Shown one piece after another: positions 1 to 6,805 of a stretch of 44,730 nucleotides of DNA. The stretch covers positions 1 through 44,730 of the IMG/VR virus record IMGVR_UViG_3300046507_000186. One strand, given 5' to 3'. The stretch is from a virus. Under the pieces are notes generated by a model. It was not told where the DNA came from. It made no database searches and saw nothing but the letters and a program-made list of their open reading frames with translations. The translations under genes were made by a program, and so were the position numbers. Position 1 is the first letter of the stretch. Each line of letters opens with the position of its first letter.

Positions 1-407
1 AGGTCTGCGCCGTCGAGTTCTTCGGGCTCTGTGCTCTCGATGACGTCGAGTGACAGGTCGACAAACCACGAGGCAGGGATGGGGTCGAGCGGCTTTGCAA
101 CCCGGTCTTTCAGCAGTTCAAATCGGATTGGACCGATTGAAAATAGCGCGCCTTTCGACGATGGCATCGAATAGGGCATCTTCAATCGAGCCGACGTATG
201 TTCAATGCGAGCTTCCCAGCGCGGATCTGCCTGCGGCGTTTTGAACGATCCGACCGGCGCGCGGCGCTCGATCGTGTGTTCTTTCTCACACAGCTTGCAC
301 CAGCCGACGAAAGTGAATGACATGCTTTTCCGGTTAACGAATCGGGTCGCGCGCAAGGCAACCCGTTCACCGCCGCACGAATCGAACAGTGAATAGAAAG
401 TGCTCAC
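1..407 (-). CDS. Zinc-finger-like protein of unknown function (crosses the circular join)
   Basis: I do not recognise this family. Read on the minus strand from a GTG at 405-407, the frame stays open to base 1 and, on the circle, continues to a TGA at 44599-44597, giving about 137 residues. The GTG overlaps the stop of the upstream HNH frame as GTGA, which supports this start. The N-terminal part has a CKLCEKEH motif, possibly half of a zinc-binding site, plus one further Cys in DSCGGER. The C-terminus is acidic and ends in DGADLL. Its stop overlaps the ATG of DNA polymerase (ATGA), so the two are probably translationally coupled in the PL early operon. The 3' end is cut here only because the circular genome was opened at this point. 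Confidence 0.7.
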   Translation of the reverse strand, partial: MSTFYSLFDSCGGERVALRATRFVNRKSMSFTFVGWCKLCEKEHTIERRAPVGSFKTPQADPRWEARIEHTSARLKMPYSMPSSKGALFSIGPIRFELLKDRVAKPLDPIPASWFVDLSLDVIESTEPEELDGAD

Positions 408-880
408 AAAAGCTCCAGTTGTTCAAACGGCATATCAGGCCAGGTGCCCCAGCCCTTCTTCGCATTCGCTTTCCAGTGGATCACTCGCATGTTCAAATGC
501 CAGTGCAGGCCGCAGACCAGCTTCCCGTCCAGCGGCACGATGTGATCCACCACGTACAGTTCGCCCGTCTTCCGCGTCATTCGCGCCGCTTCGATATACA
601 TCGCTGCGATCAAGGCACGATTCGCCCAGGGCGGCGTGTTCCGCTTCTCGCGCTGCCTGCGCCGCTTGCCACCCAAAGTGCCACCATGAATCACTGGGGC
701 GCGGCGCTTGTTCACAATAAAGAGCGGGCCAACGTGGTAACCCGTCGTGAGGGCAAGCGTAAGTTGCCCGCTCGGTTCCATCACGATCGAAGCGGCACTC
801 GCGCGAACCACGGCGATGCGGCGGATAGTTGGCGGTGTAGTTGTCACCCCACCGGTACGCATTGCAGTTGCAGTCGACAT
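404..880 (-). CDS. HNH endonuclease
   Basis: The C-terminal half carries an HNH signature: VDHIVPLDG, then VCGLHWHLNMRVI, then a Lys-rich helix (KANAKK), which together form the beta-beta-alpha metal finger that cuts DNA. Small HNH enzymes are common in phages and are often involved in DNA packaging or act as free-standing nucleases. The true start is uncertain. The first 35-40 residues from 880 overlap, in another frame, a convincing zinc-ribbon protein, so translation may begin near the ATG at 781 or the domain may be joined to the upstream frame by a frameshift. The gene ends with a GTGA overlap onto the next gene. Confidence 0.75.
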   Translation of the reverse strand: MSTATAMRTGGVTTTPPTIRRIAVVRASAASIVMEPSGQLTLALTTGYHVGPLFIVNKRRAPVIHGGTLGGKRRRQREKRNTPPWANRALIAAMYIEAARMTRKTGELYVVDHIVPLDGKLVCGLHWHLNMRVIHWKANAKKGWGTWPDMPFEQLELL

Positions 881-1034
881 GGCCGCTGTCCTTCAGAATG
901 TTTTTGATGACGCGAAACCGCGTACCGCCGCAGCCAACGCATTTGCGCGGCGTCTTGTAGTCGTCAGGGTGCCGGGCGAACACGTAGCGCATCTTGCATT
1001 TCTCGCGGCTACAGCGAACGTTCCAGCGCGCCAT
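435..1034 (-). CDS. Zinc-ribbon protein, N-terminal part convincing, C-terminal part probably out of frame
   Basis: The first 90 or so residues (1034 to about 762) look like a phage zinc-ribbon protein: CSREKCKMRY, KCVGCGG, a C-N-C pair (DCNCNAY), and PHRRGSREC. This pattern of paired cysteines and an HRRGS box recurs in small Burkholderia phage proteins as I remember them. After about residue 91 the frame runs through the HNH gene in a different phase and reads as low-quality shadow sequence, so the annotated end at 435 is doubtful. Either the ribbon protein is joined to the HNH frame by a natural or artefactual frameshift near 760, or it simply reads past its ancestral end. The ATG is 3 bp from the stop of the upstream gene. 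Confidence 0.5.
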   Translation of the reverse strand: MARWNVRCSREKCKMRYVFARHPDDYKTPRKCVGCGGTRFRVIKNILKDSGHVDCNCNAYRWGDNYTANYPPHRRGSRECRFDRDGTERATYACPHDGLPRWPALYCEQAPRPSDSWWHFGWQAAQAAREAEHAALGESCLDRSDVYRSGANDAEDGRTVRGGSHRAAGREAGLRPALAFEHASDPLESECEEGLGHLA

Positions 1035-1036
1035 GC

Positions 1037-1411
1037 TCAGTTCGTCGCGCTTTCGGGGATCAATTCAACCAGACCGCTAAACCACTGCTCGGCCTGCTCT
1101 ACCGCGTCCGATACGTCCGTTGCGCGGACGCAAAGGCGGTGCGCAATACGACCGTGCGCGACTTCGAAGAAGCCCGCCGGTGTCGTGGTCACCGTCAGAT
1201 CCCCAAAACGATCGCTGCGCACGGTAACGGGTCTGGCCGGCGTGCGCTTGTCGCGCGGCCACGCGTAATGTGATGTGTAGTCGTGGAAGCGAAGCGAAAA
1301 CTTGCTCCATCCCGTCAGCGCCATAAGCGGATGCGCGATTGCGTCATGCACGAATGCCCAAAACACAAGCTCTTTCTCGTTGCCGCAAGCGACGCGCGGA
1401 TCGGTTCTCAT
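1037..1411 (-). CDS. Hypothetical early protein, 124 aa
   Basis: No family is recognised. The ATG at 1411-1409 has a TGAGG ribosome-binding site 5-6 nt upstream and sits 7 nt past the stop of the 52-residue membrane protein, so I prefer it over upstream starts that would run through that gene. The N-terminal half is aromatic and His-rich (FWAFVHDAIAHPLM, then FSLRFHDYTSHYAWPRDK), and the rest looks like a compact alpha/beta domain. It is a member of the PL early operon between a small membrane protein and the zinc-ribbon/HNH pair. Function unknown. Confidence 0.7.
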   Translation of the reverse strand: MRTDPRVACGNEKELVFWAFVHDAIAHPLMALTGWSKFSLRFHDYTSHYAWPRDKRTPARPVTVRSDRFGDLTVTTTPAGFFEVAHGRIAHRLCVRATDVSDAVEQAEQWFSGLVELIPESATN

Positions 1412-1418
1412 GTGCGCC

Positions 1419-1577
1419 TCAGTTAAAAGTGACAGCAGCCGCGAGCGACACCACCATGCCGACGACCGCGCCGGCCGCAGCGTGCATCGGCGTGGGGTTG
1501 TCGGCGAGCAGCACGAACAGAAAGCAGCCGCTGATCGGCGCGAGAACAATGAGGGTGAGCCAGCAGTACAGCAACAT
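1419..1577 (-). CDS. Small membrane protein, 52 aa, two predicted transmembrane helices
   Basis: Reading the minus strand from ATG 1577-1575 gives a 52-residue protein. It begins MLLYCWLTLIVLAPISGCF and continues through a short polar turn (LADNPTPMHA) into a second hydrophobic stretch (AGAVVGMVVSLAAAVTF). A strong ribosome-binding site (AGGAG, 6 nt spacing) precedes the ATG, and the next gene starts 7 nt after the stop. The two hydrophobic helices joined by a proline-containing turn suggest a hairpin in the inner membrane. Its position in the early operon would suit host takeover or superinfection interference, but that is speculation. Confidence 0.75.
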   Translation of the reverse strand: MLLYCWLTLIVLAPISGCFLFVLLADNPTPMHAAAGAVVGMVVSLAAAVTFN

Positions 1578-1589
1578 GATGATCTCCTG

Positions 1590-1867
1590 TTAGGACAACT
1601 AAACCGGCATGCTCTGGCTTTGGCGCTAATGAATTAAGCGCACCGCCTTTGCGCACCCCAGCGCCGTGAAGACTCTCCGCGGGCGACGCAGGTTAGCGAG
1701 CCAGAGCTTTGTGCCACGCTGCCGGGCGTAGCTTGGAGACGTGCGCCCCACTCTTAGGGGTGGCGGCTACCCTCGCGAGGTATTCCGATTTCGACTACGG
1801 GGCGTGACTTAATCCCAATAGCCGCCACCACTAAGAGCCCCGCCCGAAGGTGGGACCGTGCTACTTC
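1590..1867 (-). ncRNA. Structured non-coding spacer in the early operon (candidate structured RNA)
   Basis: About 280 bp with no credible gene, lying inside the leftward operon. It holds several inverted repeats. 1751-1769 pairs with 1819-1837 (19 bp, one mismatch), and its 49-nt loop contains a perfect 10-bp palindrome, CCTCGCGAGG, at 1771-1780. 1611-1619 pairs with 1699-1707, extended by 1624-1629 with 1693-1698 across a 4-nt bulge. A 6-bp stem with a CGAA loop lies at 1839-1854, just past the stop of the 261-residue gene. None has a U-tract, so these are not ordinary intrinsic terminators. Transcription through the operon would make this an RNA on the minus strand. Confidence 0.45.
1751..1837. 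repeat. 19-bp inverted repeat with 49-bp loop
   Basis: Left arm 1751-1769 (CTCTTAGGGGTGGCGGCTA) and right arm 1819-1837 are reverse complements except at one position. The loop holds a second perfect palindrome at 1771-1780. It is part of the structured spacer of the early operon. Confidence 0.9.
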
Positions 1868-2653
1868 TTACGCCGCCTCGACGTCGATCTGTGAACGCAC
1901 CTGGTCGAAGAACGCATCGGCCGCGTGACGCAGGCTGTCCGTCGGCGTGACGATCTGCGCGATCGCGAACAGCATGTCGCTTTCGAGCTGGTCGGCCACG
2001 ATGTGCTTGCCGCGTGCGTCGAGCGTGGCGCCGTTGCCGGCCGTCGGGCCGCCAGTCGGGTTACCCGTTGCCGAATCCGTCGGCGGGGTTTCGACTACGG
2101 CCACCGGTGCCGCATCGGTAACCGCACCAGCGGGCGACGTGCTCGCATCGACGTTTGGGTCAGTGCCAGTCGACGACGCGCTCACCGTCGACGGTGAACT
2201 GGCGACATCCGCAGTCGCAACTGTCGTATCGGTATCCGAGGTAGTCGCAGGCTGGCCGACCGTCGTCTGCGTCGTATTCGAATCCGTGACGGTCGGAGAA
2301 ACGTTTCCCGCTTCACCTTGGTCCGACGGTGCGGTGCCATCCGTCGTAGGGGCCTCGGCGCTTGACTGCTCGGCCGTCGTGCCCGTCTCCGGCGACGTCG
2401 CACTCGCGTCGGTTTGGGTCGACGTCTGATCCAAAGACGGAGTAGCGATCGGTACGTCGGTCGTGCCAGATGCGGCCGGTTGCGCAGGGTCCGATGCAGA
2501 CGTAACGGACTCCCCCGCAGCACTCACCGCAGCGGGCGGCTCGGCAGTGATCGGGGTCGAGGAATCGACGATCGTGAAGTCGGCTTCGTTCGCGAAATCG
2601 CGGGCCGGGGCTTCGAACACATCGCCGGTCAGGTTGTTTTTGATGCGTGCCAT
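1868..2653 (-). CDS. Disordered Thr/Ser/Ala/Asp-rich protein, 261 aa
   Basis: Three parts are visible. A short ordered head of about 30 residues (MARIKNNLTGDVFEAPARDF) comes first. Residues 35 to about 200 form a long low-complexity stretch rich in Thr, Ser, Ala, Pro and Asp with almost no aromatic residues. A 55-residue tail follows that looks helical and folded (HIVADQLESDMLFAIAQIV to the end). The middle is strongly acidic and probably unstructured, acting as a flexible tether between two small binding modules. The gene lies directly downstream of the DUF2815 ssDNA-binding protein, so a role in organising the replication machinery is possible but not shown. Family not recognised. Confidence 0.75.
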   Translation of the reverse strand: MARIKNNLTGDVFEAPARDFANEADFTIVDSSTPITAEPPAAVSAAGESVTSASDPAQPAASGTTDVPIATPSLDQTSTQTDASATSPETGTTAEQSSAEAPTTDGTAPSDQGEAGNVSPTVTDSNTTQTTVGQPATTSDTDTTVATADVASSPSTVSASSTGTDPNVDASTSPAGAVTDAAPVAVVETPPTDSATGNPTGGPTAGNGATLDARGKHIVADQLESDMLFAIAQIVTPTDSLRHAADAFFDQVRSQIDVEAA

Positions 2654-2710
2654 GTTGCTTACTCCAAGTTTCGAAAAGGTGAGAACCGGCGCGCTGCGCC
2701 GGGGTGGCGC

Positions 2711-3301
2711 TTACGCGATGTCGTCTTCGGTTTCCGGGGCTTCGATCTCGTCGAAGTCGTCTTCGCTAACCGGCGTGCCGGCCGCGAACGCGTCGCCGTC
2801 CTTGACGAACTGGACGCCGCGCAGCGTGGCACGGATGCCCTTGCCGAACTTGTTGTCCTGCGCCCACACCTCGACGGTGCCGTTCACGTAGCAGCCGGCG
2901 TACGGCTTGCCGTCCGATTCGGTGAGCGGTGTCTTGTCGTTGTCGACGATCAGCGGGCGGCCCTTGTCCTGGCCGCGCGACGCGGACAACACATAGTTGC
3001 CTTCGTAGCCGTCGTACGTCTTGACGTTGCCGTCGTACCAGCAGCACTTCTGCGGGTTGCCTTCGAGCGTCTTGAGGATCGCAGGCGCCTTTGCCTTCCA
3101 CGCTTCGGCCGCAACGGCTTCGATCACCTTGCCCATCGTGGTCTTCTTCCACGACTTGTCGGCCTGCTGGAGCATGACGGGCTGGTCTTCAGACTGCAGG
3201 AACGCGGCGCGGTACGAGAACGCCCCCTGTCCTTCGAACTGGACGGCGGTGAACAGATCCGGGAACGACAGACGAGCACTCAAAAGTTTGACGATTGCCA
3301 T
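2711..3301 (-). CDS. Single-stranded-DNA-binding protein, DUF2815 family
   Basis: The 196-residue protein matches the phage DUF2815 family as I know it: an N-terminal LLSARLSFPDLF strand, a central KCCWYDGNVKTYDGYEGNYV block, and a GCYVNGTVEVWAQDN block. It ends in an acidic tail (SEDDFDEIEAPETEDDIA) like the partner-binding tails of SSB proteins. The family is thought to bind ssDNA during phage replication and usually travels with DUF2800 nuclease, family A polymerase, VRR-NUC and SNF2 genes, all of which occur in this genome. The ATG at 3301 lies 6 bp past the stop of the upstream small gene. Confidence 0.88.
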   Translation of the reverse strand: MAIVKLLSARLSFPDLFTAVQFEGQGAFSYRAAFLQSEDQPVMLQQADKSWKKTTMGKVIEAVAAEAWKAKAPAILKTLEGNPQKCCWYDGNVKTYDGYEGNYVLSASRGQDKGRPLIVDNDKTPLTESDGKPYAGCYVNGTVEVWAQDNKFGKGIRATLRGVQFVKDGDAFAAGTPVSEDDFDEIEAPETEDDIA

Positions 3302-3306
3302 GATGT

Positions 3307-3495
3307 TTATTCCTTGAAGAAATTCGGGTATTGCCGACGGATGCGCGCGATTGCGTCTTCCATGATCACTTCGCGTTCCAGCGGGTCTTCGGTATGTTTC
3401 GCTTCGTGCGCCGCCCGAGCCAGGGACAAACGCGCGTCGGGCGGCAGTAACGCGCTGAGCACATGGGGCTGCTTGAAAGCGGGGATCGGTTTCAT
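3307..3495 (-). CDS. Hypothetical early protein, 62 aa
   Basis: A small, charged, mostly helical protein beginning MKPIPAFKQPHVLSALLPPDARLSLARAAHEAK. The start overlaps the stop of the upstream 85-residue gene by 4 bp (ATGA), and the stop lies 6 bp before the DUF2815 gene, so it is firmly embedded in the replication operon. No motif recognised. Confidence 0.7.
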   Translation of the reverse strand: MKPIPAFKQPHVLSALLPPDARLSLARAAHEAKHTEDPLEREVIMEDAIARIRRQYPNFFKE

Positions 3496-3749
3496 TTGTC
3501 CAGCTCCGCGATAAGGGCGTCGGCCTGCGCTACTGCACCTTGCGCGAAGTCGGCGGGTTTAACATCGGCGTCCGAAGACTTGATCAGCAGCGCGCTGAGC
3601 GTTGCAATCGCGATCCGGTCGCGGCGCGCCTTGCTGCGCAGCGCCGTGTCGCGGATATGCTTGTCGCGCTCCTTCAACTGGCGCTGCGCCTGCGCTTGCG
3701 GCATGCCGTTGTGCACGAGCGCAGCAACAATTTCGCGGTCGGTTAGCAC
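3492..3749 (-). CDS. Hypothetical early protein, 85 aa
   Basis: Predicted all-helical, with a basic central segment (QLKERDKHIRDTALRSKARRDRIAIATLSALL) that could form a coiled coil or bind nucleic acid. The N-terminus (MLTDREIVAALVHNGMPQAQAQRQL) resembles a short helix-turn-helix. That is suggestive only, and no family is recognised. It overlaps the end of the DUF2800 gene by 7 bp and the start of the 62-residue gene by 4 bp. Confidence 0.7.
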   Translation of the reverse strand: MLTDREIVAALVHNGMPQAQAQRQLKERDKHIRDTALRSKARRDRIAIATLSALLIKSSDADVKPADFAQGAVAQADALIAELDK

Positions 3750-5095
3750 AGGTCGTCTCCTGCGTCGGCCGCAGCACTGCCAAACGCCGCGGTTTCCAGA
3801 TCCGCCAGGTGCTTGGTGATATGTGCGTCGTCGGCCACGACTTCGAAGTCGTCAGCGGGCGGCGCGATGACCAGCGCCGGGCGTTTGTCGGACTCGGGTG
3901 CCACGGACGGCGAGCCGTCGCGCTGGACGATCAGCGATTCCACCTTCTTCCAGCGACGCGGCGATTCTTTGGCGAGCAGCTTGTCGGCCTGCGTCGGGCT
4001 GATCAGCTTGAAGTTGTACATTTGCTCCTGCTTGAGCCGCATCGACTTGAGCAGCGCTTCGGCATCCTCGGTGCTCGACCACTGGCGCGCGCCGCGACGA
4101 CCCTGCACGAGCTTGACGCCGGGCACCACGTTGCCGTTCAGCAGTTCGTACTCGATGCGCCCACGTACGGCCTTGGCCCACGAGTCGATCAGATCGAGCG
4201 ACAGATAAATGTCGCCGAGATCGTCGTTATTGAGCATGTGCACGCCGTCGCCCAACGTCGATACGGGGATCTGGTCGAAGTCCATACCGATCGTTTCCTC
4301 GACGTGCTTCGCCAGTGCCGGGCATACGGCCTTCGCCTTGCAGAAGCGGCACTGCTTTTCGCCGGGTGCGAAGTCGCCCATGCTGAGCGGCACGAAGTCG
4401 ACCGACTCCACGTAGAGCATTCCTTGCTCGGCTGCGGGCTTCGCCACCGTCGCGATCCATTCCTGCAGCGCGGCCGGTGTGATCTTCCATTCGCTGGGCT
4501 TCTCGCTTACGCGCGGCTGATGGATGACCAGGTTGACCTCGTCGAAGTCCATCAGGTCTTCGTACTCGTGGATCAGCGCGCTGGCGTACATCATCTGCTG
4601 GTAGTTCTCAACCGCCGATACTTCAACACCACGGCCGTACTTCAGATCGCGCGATTCGGCGGTTGCTTTCCCTGACGGGAATACGGCCAGAATGCCAGTG
4701 TCGACGGTGCCTTTGGCGCCTTTCTCGCCGGTGATGTGCTCGATCGATAAACGCTGCTCGACCAGCAACGTCACGGTCGCGCCTGCCAGTTCGTACGCCT
4801 CGACGCGCTCACGCACGCTGTCGACATACATCTGCACGTACTCGCCCATTTCATCATCGACTTCGAACTCACGTTCGCCGACCTTGATGATCCGGCCCAT
4901 GTACGCGGCCGTGTCAGTGCCGGCGTCGAGACACCACTTCATCAACTCGTGCGCCGCAGTTCCTTCGTCGGCGTACGCGCTGCTGTCGTCGGGCTGGCCG
5001 AGTTGCGCGGCGGTGGACGCCTTACACGCAATCCACGTGTAGGCCGACGAAGGCGAGAACAACGCGTGGGCGCGTTCTTCGGTGGTGGCGTTCAT
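3743..5095 (-). CDS. DUF2800 nuclease (Cas4/RecB-like PD-(D/E)XK exonuclease)
   Basis: The 450-residue protein opens with HALFSPSSAYTWIACKAS and YADEGTAAHELMKWCLD, the Cas4/AddB-like entry motif with its first Fe-S cysteine (about residue 24). GTVDTGIL and RDLKYGRG give the Asp and D-x-K active-site residues of the PD-(D/E)XK fold. A CRFCKAKAVC cluster near residues 246-256 supplies three more cysteines, consistent with the 4Fe-4S site of this group. DUF2800 proteins sit beside DUF2815 and PolA in many phage replication modules and are thought to process DNA ends during replication or recombination. It is a PL-operon gene, 6 bp from the upstream gene. The C-terminal third beyond the cysteines may contact partner proteins. 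Confidence 0.9.
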   Translation of the reverse strand: MNATTEERAHALFSPSSAYTWIACKASTAAQLGQPDDSSAYADEGTAAHELMKWCLDAGTDTAAYMGRIIKVGEREFEVDDEMGEYVQMYVDSVRERVEAYELAGATVTLLVEQRLSIEHITGEKGAKGTVDTGILAVFPSGKATAESRDLKYGRGVEVSAVENYQQMMYASALIHEYEDLMDFDEVNLVIHQPRVSEKPSEWKITPAALQEWIATVAKPAAEQGMLYVESVDFVPLSMGDFAPGEKQCRFCKAKAVCPALAKHVEETIGMDFDQIPVSTLGDGVHMLNNDDLGDIYLSLDLIDSWAKAVRGRIEYELLNGNVVPGVKLVQGRRGARQWSSTEDAEALLKSMRLKQEQMYNFKLISPTQADKLLAKESPRRWKKVESLIVQRDGSPSVAPESDKRPALVIAPPADDFEVVADDAHITKHLADLETAAFGSAAADAGDDLC

Positions 5096-5101
5096 GGCCG
5101 C

Positions 5102-5635
5102 TTACTCCGAAGCCATCGAAGCGGTTGCGTCGACCTTGCCCGCGAGCACTTCGAGGCAAAGCGCGAAGAACTCGGCGTACTGCGACTCGTCGAGCCCCTT
5201 CTTATTGTCCTTGGGCGTGACAGCCTGGACACCGAAGCGGCCGAGCACCGCTGTCGCCTGATCGCGGCCGATCAGCGAGTTGATGCCGAGCACGGCCTTG
5301 CGCACGTTTTCGAGATCCGGCTCGGCGTCCTTCAGTTCAGCGAACTTCGCCGCCGTCTTTTCCGCCCACGGCATCGGCTCGCCCGAAGATGATTCGCCAG
5401 TCGGTGCAGACGGTTCGCCAGATGCAGGCGGCGCATCGTCCGCAGGTGCAGCCTTCGCCGCTTCTGGCTTTTTTGCGTCGGCCGCCTTCTGCGCCTTGAC
5501 CACGGCCTGCACTGCCGGCGACGAATGCGCTTCGGCGGTTGCCTGCGCGTTCTTGACGATGCCGCCCGCGAGCAGCGCAGCGGTGAGTTCCTTGAGCGCC
5601 GCGGTATTGGCGGCCAGTTGTTCTTCGAGCGACAT
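5102..5635 (-). CDS. Hypothetical early protein with disordered Ala/Pro middle, 177 aa
   Basis: A short N-terminal helix (MSLEEQLAANTAALKELTAALL) is followed by an Ala/Pro/Ser-rich linker to about residue 90. A folded C-terminal domain follows, with DLENVRKAVLGINSLIGRDQ and QYAEFFALCLEVL. This layout (coil, linker, small helical domain) recurs in early proteins of Burkholderia phages as I recall, but I cannot name a function. The N-terminal helix looks like a short oligomerising coil. It lies upstream of the DUF2800 nuclease with 6 bp between them. RBS: AGGAG (in tcaggagcccttATG). Confidence 0.72.
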   Translation of the reverse strand: MSLEEQLAANTAALKELTAALLAGGIVKNAQATAEAHSSPAVQAVVKAQKAADAKKPEAAKAAPADDAPPASGEPSAPTGESSSGEPMPWAEKTAAKFAELKDAEPDLENVRKAVLGINSLIGRDQATAVLGRFGVQAVTPKDNKKGLDESQYAEFFALCLEVLAGKVDATASMASE

Positions 5636-5671
5636 AAGGGCTCCTGATTGGAAAGTGGGATAGCGCGGCAG

Positions 5672-5815
5672 TTAGTCGATCGTCACGACGTCGGCGGCAA
5701 CGCCTTCGCTGATCAGATCGGCTGCGACTTCGCGTAACAGGTGGTCGGTCAACGCGCCGCCGCCTTTTCCCTTCAGGCGTTGAAGCTCAAAGAGGTTTTG
5801 TGCAAGCTGGCTCAT
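5672..5815 (-). CDS. Small early protein, 47 aa, first gene of the PL operon
   Basis: I place the start at ATG 5815-5813 (MSQLAQNLFELQRLKGKGGG) because a good ribosome-binding site (AGGAG, spaced 9 nt) precedes it, and because a longer start at 5902 would lie upstream of the PL transcription start. The 47 residues look helical with a glycine-rich turn and an acidic C-terminus. As the first gene after a strong repressor-controlled promoter it would be made immediately on infection or induction. Function unknown. Confidence 0.65.
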   Translation of the reverse strand: MSQLAQNLFELQRLKGKGGGALTDHLLREVAADLISEGVAADVVTID

Positions 5816-5837
5816 GTCCGTCGCTCCTGTCAGGCGT

Positions 5838-5856
5838 TGTTTGGTAACGCCGTACA
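5838..5856 (-). promoter_or_regulatory. Repressor operator OL-b
   Basis: Read on the minus strand: TGTACGG-CGTTA-CCAAACA. It is one of six 19-bp sites fitting TGTWCGG-N5-CCTRACA, and covers the predicted transcription start of PL. A further lone half-site (CCTGACA) follows 3 bp downstream on the minus strand. Confidence 0.75.
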
Positions 5857-5859
5857 CGT

Positions 5860-5888
5860 AATGTAGTGCAACTCCGAACTCTTGTAAA
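5860..5888 (-). promoter_or_regulatory. PL early leftward promoter
   Basis: On the minus strand, -35 TTTACA (5888-5883), a 17-bp spacer, and -10 TACATT (5865-5860). Repressor-like operators overlap both its -35 box and its start region, and the whole early operon lies downstream. The predicted start is near 5853. Confidence 0.75.
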
Positions 5889-5901
5889 GCGATACCGTAC
5901 A
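5883..5901 (-). promoter_or_regulatory. Repressor operator OL-a
   Basis: Read on the minus strand: TGTACGG-TATCG-CTTTACA. Its right end is the -35 box of PL itself, so binding there would block RNA polymerase directly. The right half-site is the least conserved of the six. Confidence 0.7.
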
Positions 5902-5909
5902 CGACAGAC

Positions 5910-5936
5910 GAAAAAATACCCGCACTCGGCGGGTAT
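5910..5936 (-). terminator. Intrinsic terminator of the repressor operon
   Basis: On the minus strand, an 8-bp perfect stem (ATACCCGC with GCGGGTAT) closes a 5-nt loop and runs into a T-tract (TATTTTTT). It lies 24 bp past the stop of the 45-residue membrane gene and just before PL, which isolates repressor transcription from the early operon. Confidence 0.88.
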
Positions 5937-5959
5937 CCTTCAGCAGTGGGGAGTTACGG

Positions 5960-6097
5960 TCAGGCGGGGCCGTTCCAGTAGGCGTGGTCGCGCCGTACAT
6001 GTCGGCCTCGCCAGCGCACCGCGACGGCGGAAACGGTGAACAGGGCCGCGAAACCGATCGCGGCGAATGCGAACTGCGTTGCGATGTATCCGATCAT
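5960..6097 (-). CDS. Small membrane protein translationally coupled to the repressor, 45 aa
   Basis: ATG 6097-6095 starts one base after the repressor's TGA, so translation is almost certainly coupled. The protein has one long hydrophobic stretch (MIGYIATQFAFAAIGFAALF, extending through TVSAVAV), then a basic, Arg/His-rich tail (RWRGRHVRRDHAYW). That is a typical single-pass inner membrane topology with the positive tail in the cytoplasm. Being transcribed with the repressor and ended by its own terminator, it should be made in lysogens. A superinfection-exclusion or immunity role is a reasonable inference, not shown. Confidence 0.72.
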   Translation of the reverse strand: MIGYIATQFAFAAIGFAALFTVSAVAVRWRGRHVRRDHAYWNGPA

Positions 6098-6098
6098 G

Positions 6099-6782
6099 TC
6101 AGTGTTCCCGCCATTGTCCGGTCACCACGCCGACGACCTTGCACTGGTCATCGAACGGGAGGTACTTGTTAGGCCAGCTCGGATTCAGCGCGTGCAGCAG
6201 CACCGAGCCATCGTTTTCCACCAGATACTGCTTGAAGGTAGGCACCACTTCGCCGCGGCGCTGTGCGATCACCAGCTTGCGGTGCTCTACCTGGCGGGTC
6301 GTGCTGACCGAGATCAGATCCCCGTCCCGGAACGACAGATCGCCGCCGGGGTTGTACATGCTCTCACCAACAACGCGCAACACAAAATCACCCGGAAACG
6401 GGCTCATAACCCATTCCACGGAGTCCCCCAGGTCCTTAGCGTTCAATTTGTCACCCCATTCCCCGGCCTGCGCCCAAGTTATCACCGGCAACGTACCGGC
6501 CGGCTGGTCTGTTCCGGCTACGTTGCGATCATCAACTGTATGCCTGGTGGATGTAGGTGAAAGGTTAATTAAAGCCTGTTTTTCCTCGCTGTCTTCTAAT
6601 AGGTATTCCAGAGATGTGTTTAGGACTTCGGCCAGGCGGTGCAGTCTTGAGTGATCTGGCCGCGTGCGCCCGTTCTCCCAATCCGACACCGAAGACCGCG
6701 AGATACCGAACACGTCGCCCAGTTGCTGGCCCGACATCCCCTTGGCTTTCCGCTTTTCGCGGATGCGATCACCGAGGCTCAT
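6099..6782 (-). CDS. CI/LexA-type phage repressor with S24 autoproteolysis domain
   Basis: Residues 1-63 form an XRE helix-turn-helix (IREKRKAKGMSGQQLGDVFG, then SRSSVSDWENGRT). Residues about 100-227 are an S24 peptidase domain: cleavage site Ala106-Gly107 (WAQAGEWG), nucleophile Ser141 in VVGESMYN, and general base Lys184 in PTFKQY. Such repressors hold the prophage silent and cut themselves when RecA is activated by DNA damage, so induction is expected to be SOS-linked. The gene diverges from cro, and six operator-like sites lie at three phage promoters. A GGGGA ribosome-binding site precedes the ATG. I could not assign a clear maintenance promoter; it probably overlaps the PR operators. 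Confidence 0.93.
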   Translation of the reverse strand: MSLGDRIREKRKAKGMSGQQLGDVFGISRSSVSDWENGRTRPDHSRLHRLAEVLNTSLEYLLEDSEEKQALINLSPTSTRHTVDDRNVAGTDQPAGTLPVITWAQAGEWGDKLNAKDLGDSVEWVMSPFPGDFVLRVVGESMYNPGGDLSFRDGDLISVSTTRQVEHRKLVIAQRRGEVVPTFKQYLVENDGSVLLHALNPSWPNKYLPFDDQCKVVGVVTGQWREH

Positions 6783-6805
6783 TGATTCATCCCCGATACA
6801 TTTTG

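Noticed and set aside
389-1268. Plus-strand open frames opposite the early genes
   Set aside because: They have Arg/His/Cys-rich composition typical of antisense frames in high-GC coding DNA, with no ribosome-binding sites or motifs, while the minus strand holds recognisable domains.
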